Shown here: positions 1 through 7,656 of the stretch, piece after piece
How the letters are laid out: every line of letters begins with the position of its first letter
Position numbering within the stretch: position 1 is the stretch's first letter
NCBI GenBank assembly: GCA_913060515.1
Contig: CAJXRZ010000051.1
Span: 1 to 41,385 of the forward strand
Source: an uncultured Pseudomonadota bacterium
GTDB lineage: Bacteria; Myxococcota_A; UBA796; CAJQPC01
DNA length: 41,385 nucleotides
Reading direction: 5' to 3'
Notes under the pieces: model-generated
Database searches by the model: none
What the model saw: the letters and a program-made list of their open reading frames with translations, nothing else
What the model was told of the DNA's origin: nothing
Position numbers and translations under genes: made by a program

Positions 1-43
1 ACTATCCTCTTCGTCGGCAGCGTCAGATGTGTATAAGAGACAG
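1..43 (+). other. Untrimmed Illumina Nextera adapter (not genomic)
   Basis: Bases 11-43 match the Nextera read-1 transposon adapter exactly, ending in the 19-base Tn5 mosaic end at 25-43 (AGATGTGTATAAGAGACAG). Bases 3-10 (TATCCTCT) match the i5 index known as S503, and the leading AC fits the end of the P5 flow-cell sequence. The insert therefore begins at base 44. The apparent ATG at 27 lies inside the adapter and is not a real start codon. Confidence 0.97.
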
Positions 44-44
44 C

Positions 45-1619
45 TCGGAGATCTGCCTGCGTGCCATGGCCCCCGACCCCAAGGCCCGACACTCGGATGC
101 ATCCGAGCTCGCCGCAGACGTGGGCGCTTGGCTGGACGGCTCCCGCCGCAGAGACACGGCGCGCAACCTCGTGATGGAGGCGGCGGCCCACTCCAAAGAG
201 GCCGCGGAGCTGCACGCCCAAGCAGAGCGCTTCCGCTCCGAGGCCTTCCGCCGCATGGAGAACGTGGCCGAGCACGACCCGGTGGAGCTCAAGCTGGCAG
301 GTTGGACCCTGGAGGACCGTGCCAAGCGCCTCGAGCTCCAAGCCGATCTCGTCGCCTTGGAAGGAACCCGAACCCTCCAGACCGCCCTGAGTCTGGCGCC
401 CGACCTGCCCGAGGCCCACGCAGGGCTGGCCAACTACTACCGGCAGCGTCACGCCCAGGCCGAGGCCGCCCAGGAGCCCAACCAGGCCGCCCTCTGGGAG
501 GTCCAGCTGCGCGACCACGACCGCGGAGAGCACCGCGACTACCTGGAGGGAACCGGCGCGCTGACCTTGGTGACGGATCCCCCCAACGCCGAGGCCGTGC
601 TCTACCGCTTCGTAGAGCAGGACAGGCGGCTGGTGCCAGAGCGCGTTCGTTCCTTGGGCCGAACCCCCATTCACAACCTGCCTCTGAGCGCCGGCCACTA
701 CCAGGTGCTGCTGCGGCGCCCTGGCTACGCCGAGCTGCGCTACCCCGTCAGCATCGGTCGCCTGGAGCACTGGGACGGGATCGCACCCGGCGAGTCTCGC
801 CCCAGCCCCATCGCCCTGCTGCGTCAAGACGAGCTGGCCGAGGAGGAGTGCTACGTGCCAGCGGGCTGGTTCCAGGCCGGCGGAGACCCCGGCAGCCCAC
901 ACTCCCTGAGCGGACAGCGCCTCTGGGTCGATGGCTGCATCTTCAAGAAGTACCCGGTAAGAAACCGCGAGTACTTGGCCTTCCTCAATCACCTGGTCGA
1001 CAAAGGCGAGCGCAAACTGGCCGAGAGCTATGGCCCGCGCTTTGAGGGATTCCTGCTGCTGAACCGTGGGTTGGACGGACACTTCACCCTGCGAACAGAC
1101 ATGACCCTGTTCTCCCAGCACCCCGACGCCCCCGCGGTCATGATCGACTGGCACGCAGCCAAGGCCTTCGCGGACTGGGAGGCCGAGCGGACCGGTCTGC
1201 CCTGGGACTTGCCAGAAGAGGTGGCCTGGGAAAAAGCAGCGCGCGGCGTGGACGGCCGCATCTTCCCCTGGGGCAAGACCCTGGATCCCACCTGGTGCAA
1301 TGTGCGCGACTCCCATGCCGGCGCCCCAGGACTGAACCAAGTCACAGAGAACCCAGTGGACGTGAGCGTCTTTGGCCTCTGGGGCATGGGCGGCAACGTG
1401 ATGGACTGGTGCCGCGACACCTTCCGGGCCTCTGGGCCTCCGATTCAGGACGGACGGGCCAGCCTGCTCGACACCCCAGGCAGCGCCCGAGCGATTCGAG
1501 GCGGCCACTGGTACTCGGTCGACCAGCTCTCCCGCTGCGCACACCGCTTCCGCCTGGAGCCGGAGATGCGCGGCTACATGATTGGCTTCCGCTTGGCGCG
1601 AAAGCTCTCGACCCCCTGA
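45..1619 (+). CDS. Ser/Thr protein kinase C-terminus fused to FGE-sulfatase-like domain (5' partial)
   Basis: This is the 3' part of a gene cut by the contig edge; about 524 codons remain. The first genomic residues (SEICLRAMAPDPKARHSDA) match the last subdomain of Hanks-type kinases, where RAMxxDPxxR precedes ELAADVGAWLDG. A helical linker follows, then a beta-rich segment near residues 165-250. The C-terminal 250 residues are a formylglycine-generating-enzyme-like domain: YVPAGWF, DWHAAKAFADWEAERTGLPW, WEKAARGVDGRIFPWG, VFGLWGMGGNVMDWC and IRGGHWY with a final GFRLAR. Kinase-FGE fusions are typical of myxobacteria. The catalytic kinase lobe is off the contig. The FGE-like domain may act as a sensor and need not be enzymatic. 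Confidence 0.9.
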   Translation, partial: SEICLRAMAPDPKARHSDASELAADVGAWLDGSRRRDTARNLVMEAAAHSKEAAELHAQAERFRSEAFRRMENVAEHDPVELKLAGWTLEDRAKRLELQADLVALEGTRTLQTALSLAPDLPEAHAGLANYYRQRHAQAEAAQEPNQAALWEVQLRDHDRGEHRDYLEGTGALTLVTDPPNAEAVLYRFVEQDRRLVPERVRSLGRTPIHNLPLSAGHYQVLLRRPGYAELRYPVSIGRLEHWDGIAPGESRPSPIALLRQDELAEEECYVPAGWFQAGGDPGSPHSLSGQRLWVDGCIFKKYPVRNREYLAFLNHLVDKGERKLAESYGPRFEGFLLLNRGLDGHFTLRTDMTLFSQHPDAPAVMIDWHAAKAFADWEAERTGLPWDLPEEVAWEKAARGVDGRIFPWGKTLDPTWCNVRDSHAGAPGLNQVTENPVDVSVFGLWGMGGNVMDWCRDTFRASGPPIQDGRASLLDTPGSARAIRGGHWYSVDQLSRCAHRFRLEPEMRGYMIGFRLARKLSTP

Positions 1620-2387
1620 CTAGTCTTTGGCCCGGACACCGGCACCCAGAGGTGGGTTCAGGTTCACAAACCAGCCCTCCTCACAGTCCACCGTCTTTGG
1701 AACAACCTCAAAGCCGGGGTCGGGGTGCTCTCCTTGCACCGTGTAGCGCCCGGGCGGCACGTTCAGCCAGACCACACCACCGTCCACAGAGCTGGCCTCT
1801 AAGCTGGGATCCGGCTGAATGAACTCGTTGAAGTAGATGGGCTGGACCGTGTCCAGCGCCGGCACCAACTCCATCACGACGCCCGGCTCCCCATGGGGGC
1901 GCAGCGCATTGAACTCCTCCCAGGTGCTCATCTCTGCCACGGCCGGCACGGTCACGGTGTTCACCACGATGCAGGCAGACAGGTCGATGTCCACGCCCCC
2001 TTCCCCGAGGGTCTGGGCCATGAGCACAAAGACCTCGGTCGGGACGGCCTGCAGATAAAGGCGATCCAGGTCTTCCTCTGGCGTGAACAGGGCATGCCTT
2101 GCGGTGAGGTAGCCCTCCCCTTCCACCACTGGCGTGAAGCTGGCCCCAGCGGGAACCTCGGCGGACCAGAGTCCCTCCGGTCCTGAGCTGACCTCGATGT
2201 CCAAGCCCTCCAGGCGCACGGTCATGCCTTCCAGCAGCGCGCGATCCACAAAGCGGAAGACCACGCCGCTGACCTGAACCATCTCGGTGGCGCTGTCCGA
2301 GTCGACTGGGGAGTCCACCGGAGAGTCGATCAGGGTGTCCGGCGTGGGCGGTGTCCCTTCACAGGCGAGAAAGAGCAGAACCAACAC
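1620..2387 (-). CDS. Short-signal lipoprotein, paralogue of the gene at 3452-4225
   Basis: A 255-residue protein with a GTG start at 2387, placed four bases after a GGAGG ribosome binding site. The N-terminus MLVLLFLAC is a complete but very short lipoprotein signal with Cys9 as the acylation site. A Thr/Asp/Ser-rich linker (about 10-35) follows, then a carboxypeptidase-regulatory-like beta-sandwich (VSGVVFRFVDRALLEGMTVRL). The C-terminal half carries LRPHGEPGV, PIYFNE, VWLNVPPGRYT and VNLNPPLGAG. All of these recur in the same order in the gene at 3452-4225, so the two are duplicates separated by one unrelated lipoprotein gene. It is probably the last gene of the minus-strand run from 5967. 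No function is recognised; it is expected on the outer membrane or in the periplasm. Confidence 0.8.
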   Translation of the reverse strand: MLVLLFLACEGTPPTPDTLIDSPVDSPVDSDSATEMVQVSGVVFRFVDRALLEGMTVRLEGLDIEVSSGPEGLWSAEVPAGASFTPVVEGEGYLTARHALFTPEEDLDRLYLQAVPTEVFVLMAQTLGEGGVDIDLSACIVVNTVTVPAVAEMSTWEEFNALRPHGEPGVVMELVPALDTVQPIYFNEFIQPDPSLEASSVDGGVVWLNVPPGRYTVQGEHPDPGFEVVPKTVDCEEGWFVNLNPPLGAGVRAKD

Positions 2388-2509
2388 GGACCCTCCGTAG
2401 TTGTCCCTATTCTTTCATACGGATGGCGGCGACTGCATTCCAGGCAGCAAGATGCGAGAAGGGCAGCGAGGACAGGGGGCAACCCCCATGTCGGTTCCAG
2501 GGAAGGGGG

Positions 2510-3346
2510 TCAGTTCCAGTAGGCCCAAGCGTGGTCACCGGCCTGGATGGAGTCCCGTTGGGAGAAGCCGTTCTCCGGGTGGTAGATCTCCTCGATGAGC
2601 TCCACCTGGCAGTCGGGCAACACCCGCTCATGGTGCAGCATGACGCCCTGAATGCTCAGAGTCCCCAGGCCCTCGGCGCTGGGAATGTAGGCGGCCAACT
2701 GACCCGCCAGCAGCGCTTCACACTCTGGCCCCACGATGAGCTGCTGACGCACCTCCCCACCAGACTCTGACGTGTCCACCCAGCCGTGCACCTCCATCAG
2801 CACACCGCCGGCAAACAAGCGGTCATCGGAGCGTTGATCGCCATGCTCGCCCACCAACTCTCCATCCAGATCAATGAAGGTCCTGTCCACCTGACTGGCC
2901 AGAACAGGCTCCTCGCCGTGGCGTGGGTACAGATCGTAGGCCCCCTCCAACTCAACCTGCTCAACCCAGCCCTGCCCGTCAAAACGCATGACCCGGGTGA
3001 GCGGCCGTGGACCGCGCTGCAGCCCCCAAGCGGTGTCCTCCCCCAAAACGACCTGCTCCACCTCAGACCAAGCCACATCGCCGCTGCTGTCCGCCTCCGG
3101 CAAGAGCGCGCCATCAAAGTACTGGTACTCGCCATCGTAGACGTAGCTCACGAAGAGCGAATGGCCGTTCCAGAACGAGAGGCCCTCCTTGACCAACCTC
3201 GTCTCGCCCTCCACCTCGACCTGAGGCTTCTCCCAGCTCTCGAGCAGCTCGACCCCATCTGGCGTGAGTACTGCTGTCCAGTCTTGGGCGCTGGTGCAGG
3301 CTGCCAAGAGCAGCAGGGGCAGGACGGAGAGAGAGCGGTAGCGCAT
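2510..3346 (-). CDS. Hypothetical lipoprotein between two paralogues
   Basis: A 278-residue protein starting at ATG 3346 (MRYRSLSVLPLLLLAAC). A GAGG ribosome binding site five bases upstream favours this start over an earlier in-frame one at 3370. The signal peptide is of ordinary type, with two arginines, and has the lipobox LLAAC. The mature part is acidic and rich in beta strands, with Trp and Tyr scattered through it, and contains only one further cysteine pair (GPECEALL and LPDC). I recognise no family. It lies in the same orientation as its neighbours, about 105 bases after the upstream paralogue and 122 bases before the downstream one, and may be co-transcribed with them. It is probably periplasmic or attached to the outer membrane. 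Confidence 0.75.
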   Translation of the reverse strand: MRYRSLSVLPLLLLAACTSAQDWTAVLTPDGVELLESWEKPQVEVEGETRLVKEGLSFWNGHSLFVSYVYDGEYQYFDGALLPEADSSGDVAWSEVEQVVLGEDTAWGLQRGPRPLTRVMRFDGQGWVEQVELEGAYDLYPRHGEEPVLASQVDRTFIDLDGELVGEHGDQRSDDRLFAGGVLMEVHGWVDTSESGGEVRQQLIVGPECEALLAGQLAAYIPSAEGLGTLSIQGVMLHHERVLPDCQVELIEEIYHPENGFSQRDSIQAGDHAWAYWN

Positions 3347-3451
3347 GGTGACCTCGGGCATGCACACCAATCAGCAAGGGGCGTGCCAGCCCAGATCCAG
3401 CGTTCAAGGGACGAATTTCAGGGGGAACGCGTCACGCCTCGACCCCGTGCG

Positions 3452-4225
3452 TCAGCCTTTGACGCGCATCCCAGCCCCCATCGGCGGGTTCAAGTTCACC
3501 AGCTCCCCAGCGCGACAGTCCACCTGCCGGGGCACGACCTCCAGAGATGGGTCGTCCTGCTCGCCGGTGATGGTGTAGGTCCCAGGAGGCACGTTGAGCC
3601 AGAGCACGCCGCCATCGACGGTCGTCTGACTCAGGCTCCGATCCGGCCGCACATCTTCGTTGAAGTAGATGGGATCGACCCCCGGGTCAGGCTCCAGCCG
3701 CATCTGAACACCGGGTTCCCCGTGGGGCCGGAGCGGGATGAAGTCCGCGAACGAGGCCATCGCGTAGACCTGGGCCACCGTCACGGTATCGACGATCAAG
3801 CAGGCATCACGTCGCAGCGGGGTGCCGGCCAGAGAGGTGGCCATCTCGTCAAACACGGACAGAGGCACCGCCTGCAGATCCAGTCGTCCCGGCTTGGCGA
3901 GATGCCCGGGCTGCTGCTCGCTGCCAGCCCCGACAACGAAGGTGGCGTGACGGGCAGGCAGGTAGCCGTTGATGGCGAGCTGCGGGGTAAAGGGCACCCC
4001 GTCGGGGACCATGGCGTCCCAGCCGCCCTTGGCATTGGTGCTCACTTCAATGGAAGCGCGATCCTGCACGTGCAGAGTGAGCGCGACGTTGGGAAGCAGC
4101 ACGCGGGTCTCAAACTCAAAGACGACCCCTGAGATCTGGGTCTCGGCACCAAGCCCAAGGCTCTGTGCTGCAGTGGCAGGCGGGGGCTCATGGGCCCGAA
4201 AGCAAGCCAGAAGAAATAGGATCAA
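3452..4225 (-). CDS. Short-signal lipoprotein coupled to the sigma-54 activator gene
   Basis: A 257-residue protein. The start is TTG at 4225, overlapping the TGA stop of the upstream activator gene as TTGA, so translation is probably coupled. The signal peptide is MILFLLAC, with Cys8 as the lipid-modified residue. A beta-sandwich (ISGVVFEFETRVLLPNVALTL) and a C-terminal block (LRPHGEPGV, PIYFNE, LWLNVPPGTYT, VNLNPPMGAG) align along the whole length with the product of 1620-2387. The two genes arose by duplication. No enzymatic motif is visible. A surface or periplasmic binding role would fit the fold but is inference. The link to an enhancer-binding protein suggests shared expression, not necessarily shared function. 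Confidence 0.78.
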   Translation of the reverse strand: MILFLLACFRAHEPPPATAAQSLGLGAETQISGVVFEFETRVLLPNVALTLHVQDRASIEVSTNAKGGWDAMVPDGVPFTPQLAINGYLPARHATFVVGAGSEQQPGHLAKPGRLDLQAVPLSVFDEMATSLAGTPLRRDACLIVDTVTVAQVYAMASFADFIPLRPHGEPGVQMRLEPDPGVDPIYFNEDVRPDRSLSQTTVDGGVLWLNVPPGTYTITGEQDDPSLEVVPRQVDCRAGELVNLNPPMGAGMRVKG

Positions 4226-5967
4226 GGTGCGTCTAAGCCCAGGTCAAGACCGAGATCTTGTTCCATTGCCTCCACTTCCGCCAGCGCGGCCTTGTAGTCA
4301 CGCATGTGGTTTCGGCCTTGGACCGTCTTGTCCCTGCCGAACCACAAGAAGGCCTCCTTCACGCCACCCTGCCGACGTGTGGCCTCTGCCAGAATGAAGG
4401 CCCGCAGCACCCGGTAGTGCTCCAAGTCCGGCGTCTTGCCTTGCATCGCATCCAGAAGGAGCACGGCTGACTTGGCCATCAGCGGCCCCAACTCCGCCGG
4501 AATCGCGCCCGGTGCAGGCCGCTCCAGGCCCAGAGCCCGCTCCACGGCGGCCCCGTCCACGACCCGGTCCACAGCCTTGGGATTGGCGACCAAAGCAACC
4601 GCGTAGGCGCGGCGAATCACGTTGTCGAGTTGGCGCAAGTTGCCTGGCCAGTGCATGTGCTCCAGCGCCGCGACCGCGTCCTGGGCCAGCACGGCCACGC
4701 CCTTGCCCCCGCTCTCCTTGTGGCGTCGGGCCAGCATGTATTCAGCCCAAGCGCCGATCTCGTCCTTGCGCTCGTCTAGGCTGGGAAGGTGCACGGGCAG
4801 CACGTTGATTCGGTAGTACAGGTCCTCGCGGAAGGCCCCGCTGGCCACCTGCTCCCCCAGGTCCTGGTTGGTCCCGACCAGGAAGCGCACATTGGCTTGG
4901 CGCTGCGATCCCGAGTCCCCCAGTCGGCGGTACGTGCGTGTCTCCAAGAGCTGCAGCAGTCCGGCTTGGGCAGCCAGAGAGAGCTTGTCGATCTCGTCCA
5001 GAAACAGAGTGCCGCCCTCGGCCCGTTCAATCGCGCCCTTTCTGTCCTGGTGGGCTCCGGTAAAGGCGCCCCGCTTCCAGCCGAAGAGCTCAGGGAGCTG
5101 CATGTCTGCGGGCACACTGAGCAGATCCAGGTGCTCAAAGGGCGCCTCCGTGCGCGGCGACTGGGCATGACACCAACGCGCCAAGCGGGACTTGCCTGTG
5201 CCAGTGGCCCCAGAGATCAGCAGGGTCTCGTCCACCTGCGCGAAGGTCTCCAGCAGATCCATCAAGGGAGAGAGGCTGGCGCCCACCACGGGCAGCAAGG
5301 CGTCATCGCGCCGCTTGGCCTGGACGTTGCCGGGCAAGGCCACCAGGTAGGGGGTGCTCAGGTCGGCGAGCAGGCCCAGAGACTTGGGCAGCTCGGCCCA
5401 AAAGCCATCCTCCCCGATCGCAGCCATGCACTCCGCTTCGATCGAGACCATGCCGTGCAGCACGCCTCGCGGTCCACGGAGGGGGATCCCCAGGACGTGG
5501 GTGGCGTCACGCGAGAGCAGACGGTGCACGGTCTCTTGGGAGAGATCGGGTGCAGCGGCATCTCCGAGGGTGGTGCCCTCGACCGTGCCAAGACGCACAT
5601 CCAGCGCAACCGGAGTGCGCAGTTCGGTCAGGTGACGCCAAGCACTCAGGCTGGGAGCCATGTCTCCCTTTGCATCCGCCGGTGGCACGGCCATGGCACG
5701 CAATCCCGCGTATCCACCCCCACCTGGACGCAGGTGAACCACCGCGCGGATCAGTCTGGCTTGGGGGTTTAGCTCAGGAAGGCAGCGCTCCAGCACCGCC
5801 TTGAGGCAGTGGTCTGCGGCCTCTTCAAAGGAGCGAGCACCTTGAAGATCATCTACGAGCGAGGACAGTGGATTCACGAATCTCTCTGGCAATGGCCCAT
5901 TCCTATTCTCCCACGCAGCGATCCGCCCCCGAGCCCCTTGGAAGAGCCTGGATACGAAGCTTGGCAA
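4222..5967 (-). CDS. Sigma-54-dependent AAA+ transcriptional activator (bEBP)
   Basis: A 581-residue enhancer-binding protein. The N-terminal 200 residues look like a GAF-type sensory region with no phospho-acceptor receiver domain. The AAA+ core has Walker A GATGTGKS (about 253-260), an intact GAFTGA sigma-54 contact loop at about 300-305, Walker B GTLFLDEID, and the sensor region REDLYYRINVLPVHLPSL. The C-terminus (VKEAFLWFGRDKTVQGRNH) is where a Fis-type DNA-binding helix pair should be, but the match is weak. The start is uncertain: TTG at 5967 gives the longest frame without a clear ribosome binding site, and GTG at 5877 follows a purine-rich stretch. A near-consensus sigma-54 promoter exists at 37248, but no regulatory link is shown. 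Confidence 0.9.
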   Translation of the reverse strand: MPSFVSRLFQGARGRIAAWENRNGPLPERFVNPLSSLVDDLQGARSFEEAADHCLKAVLERCLPELNPQARLIRAVVHLRPGGGGYAGLRAMAVPPADAKGDMAPSLSAWRHLTELRTPVALDVRLGTVEGTTLGDAAAPDLSQETVHRLLSRDATHVLGIPLRGPRGVLHGMVSIEAECMAAIGEDGFWAELPKSLGLLADLSTPYLVALPGNVQAKRRDDALLPVVGASLSPLMDLLETFAQVDETLLISGATGTGKSRLARWCHAQSPRTEAPFEHLDLLSVPADMQLPELFGWKRGAFTGAHQDRKGAIERAEGGTLFLDEIDKLSLAAQAGLLQLLETRTYRRLGDSGSQRQANVRFLVGTNQDLGEQVASGAFREDLYYRINVLPVHLPSLDERKDEIGAWAEYMLARRHKESGGKGVAVLAQDAVAALEHMHWPGNLRQLDNVIRRAYAVALVANPKAVDRVVDGAAVERALGLERPAPGAIPAELGPLMAKSAVLLLDAMQGKTPDLEHYRVLRAFILAEATRRQGGVKEAFLWFGRDKTVQGRNHMRDYKAALAEVEAMEQDLGLDLGLDAP

Positions 5968-6074
5968 AAAGAAACTGGCGGCGGGTCAGTTGTAAGGATT
6001 AGGTGCGCGCCATCGTTGTGCGGCGAGAGCGAGAGAGCGCTCTTTCCAAAACCGAGTCCTTTTAGGAGTACCCC

Positions 6075-6419
6075 ATGAAGATCCGTCACATCATCGCCGC
6101 TACCGCCATCGCTGGAATCGCCCTCGCTTGCGGCGGCGAGCCTGAGCCCCCCTCCGAGGGCAAGGACGCAAAGGCACTCTGCAAGGCCTTCCTCTCCGAG
6201 GAGGCTGGCGACGCTGACAGCACCACCGATGCTGCTGTTGCTGCTGCTACCGTCGAGACCGACTGGGGCAAGAGCATGCAGACCGACCTTCAGGCTGGCG
6301 ACGGCCCCACCGACGCCGTCCAGAAGGCCTTCGTGGCCAAGATCAAGGAGACCAAGGCGTCCGAGGGCAGCCTGGACTGCTCCCTGATCGAAGGCTTCTG
6401 GGGCATGGAGCTCGAGTAA
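6075..6419 (+). CDS. Small hypothetical lipoprotein
   Basis: A 114-residue protein starting at ATG 6075, seven bases after AGGAG. The signal peptide MKIRHIIAATAIAGIALAC is of classical length, with basic residues and the lipobox IALAC. The mature protein is acidic and helical, with cysteines in ALCKAF and LDCSLIEGF that could form a disulphide. The gene stands alone, with its own terminator 61 bases downstream, so it is probably monocistronic and possibly well expressed. I recognise no family. Confidence 0.8.
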   Translation: MKIRHIIAATAIAGIALACGGEPEPPSEGKDAKALCKAFLSEEAGDADSTTDAAVAAATVETDWGKSMQTDLQAGDGPTDAVQKAFVAKIKETKASEGSLDCSLIEGFWGMELE

Positions 6420-6480
6420 GCTGCTGCTCTAAGCAGCACGCGGCCATGCGCCGCGGCTTTCAGGCCCTAGGGCCTCAAGA

Positions 6481-6510
6481 CAGGGATCCTTCGGGATCCC
6501 TGTTCTTGCT
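6481..6510 (+). terminator. Hairpin terminator with a TTCG tetraloop
   Basis: A perfect 9-bp stem (CAGGGATCC with GGATCCCTG) closes a TTCG loop at 6481-6502 and is followed by the T-rich TTCTTGCT. UUCG tetraloops are unusually stable. The position fits termination of the small lipoprotein gene at 6075-6419. The U tract is imperfect. Confidence 0.75.
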
Positions 6511-6531
6511 CTGGGGATGACTGCTTGGGCC

Positions 6532-6537
6532 TATACT
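6532..6537 (+). promoter_or_regulatory. Candidate -10 box of a leaderless transcript
   Basis: TATACT lies exactly six bases before ATG 6544, and no Shine-Dalgarno sequence is present. Transcription would then start at or next to the ATG. No convincing -35 box is visible at 16-18 bases. The same spacing is seen before the starts at 24202 and 33241 on the minus strand. Confidence 0.4.
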
Positions 6538-6543
6538 CCGCAA

Positions 6544-7656
6544 ATGCTCTGGATCCTCCTGCTCTCCTGCGAAGAATCCGCCCTCCGGGACGGGCGCCAA
6601 GAGACCACCGCGCTCAAGCTCAGCGATAGGGAGACAGAGCTACAAGCCAGCGACAGCTCGATCGGCGATGCCTTTGGCCACAGCGTGGTCTGTGTGGACA
6701 TCGACGCCGATGGCTACGGCGAGCTGGTGGTCGGCGCGAGCGGCGTAGACCAGCTCTACGTCTATCCCGGCAGCGCATCGGGCTTAGATACGGCCGCCGA
6801 GGAGATCCTGAGCAGCAGCCTTGGCAGCTTTGGCGGCACCCTGGCCAGCGGCGACGTGAACGGGGACGGCTACCCCGACTTGGCGGTGCAAGATGGGAGC
6901 AACACCGCCACAGTGAACATCCTGCACGGCTCAGCCTCCGGCCTGGACAGCAGCTCCGAGTACAGCATCTCGGCCAGCGACGGCGCCGCCTTGGACGCCT
7001 TTGGCGCCTCTCTCAGCATGGCCGGAGACCTGAACGGCGACGGCTACGCCGACTTGATCGTGGGTGCGACCCGAGCAGACGCCCCCCTGGCGGAGAGCGG
7101 CGCGCTCTACATCTACTTGGGCAGCAGCGCGGGCCTCACTGCCTCCAGCGAACAGAAACTGGTGCCCAGTGACAGCGTCGGAACCCACTACTTCGGAACC
7201 GACGCGATCATCGTGGCGGACCAAGATGGCGACGGATTGGATGAAGTGGCCGTCGGCGCGCCCGGAGACAACAGCTTCACCGGCTCCGTCTACCTGTACT
7301 TCGGCAGCAGCACCGGGGTCTCCGCCGCAACGGAGTCAAAGATCACAGTCTCTGGCACCTCCCACTTTGGCAGCACCCTCTCCGCAGCCGACGCAAACGG
7401 GGACGGCTACTCCGACCTGCTGGTGGGCTCTCCCCGAGGACCGGTCAGCAGCAGCGGCACGGGGCTGGTCTATACCTTCTACGGCGCTGCCACAGGGCTG
7501 GACACCCTCAGTCCAGACAGCCTGGGAGAAGCCAGCTACCGGTCCGACTTTGGCGCCAAGGTCCGCGGGCTCGGAGACTTTGACGGCGACGGCTATGAGG
7601 ACGCGGTCGTTCAGGAGCTCGCCCGCTACGGCGGGGGCACCAGCATGGTGTTCTAA
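6544..7656 (+). CDS. FG-GAP beta-propeller lipoprotein, N-terminal part before an in-frame TAA
   Basis: The 370 residues start at ATG 6544 with the short lipoprotein signal MLWILLLSC (Cys9). At least six FG-GAP/integrin-alpha-type repeats follow, each with a calcium-type loop (DIDADGYGELVVGAS, DVNGDGYPDLAV, DLNGDGYADLIVGA, DANGDGYSDLLVGS, DFDGDGYEDAVV) and a tail of the form YxGSASGL. The frame ends at TAA 7654-7656, exactly where other repeats have Tyr, Leu, Phe or Pro before Gly. The same frame then stays open for 970 codons to 10569. The two parts are best read as one gene of about 1,340 sense codons with a nonsense codon or base error. Confidence 0.8.
   Translation: MLWILLLSCEESALRDGRQETTALKLSDRETELQASDSSIGDAFGHSVVCVDIDADGYGELVVGASGVDQLYVYPGSASGLDTAAEEILSSSLGSFGGTLASGDVNGDGYPDLAVQDGSNTATVNILHGSASGLDSSSEYSISASDGAALDAFGASLSMAGDLNGDGYADLIVGATRADAPLAESGALYIYLGSSAGLTASSEQKLVPSDSVGTHYFGTDAIIVADQDGDGLDEVAVGAPGDNSFTGSVYLYFGSSTGVSAATESKITVSGTSHFGSTLSAADANGDGYSDLLVGSPRGPVSSSGTGLVYTFYGAATGLDTLSPDSLGEASYRSDFGAKVRGLGDFDGDGYEDAVVQELARYGGGTSMVF
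7654..7656 (+). other. In-frame TAA interrupting one long gene
   Basis: The codons around the stop are GTG TTC TAA GGG AGT GCC TCG GGC, giving VF-stop-GSASG. Other repeats of this protein read VYPGSASG, IYLGSSAG, LYFGSSTG and TFYGAATG, so one residue is replaced by the stop. A single C-to-A or T-to-A change from a Tyr codon would explain it. Possible causes are a true nonsense mutation, a sequencing or amplification error, or a phase-variable or readthrough site. Confidence 0.85.

Noticed and set aside
5968-6074. A sigma-54 promoter before the small lipoprotein gene or the activator
   Set aside because: TGGCGGC and TGGCGCG strings exist on the two strands, but no GC follows at the required ten-base distance.
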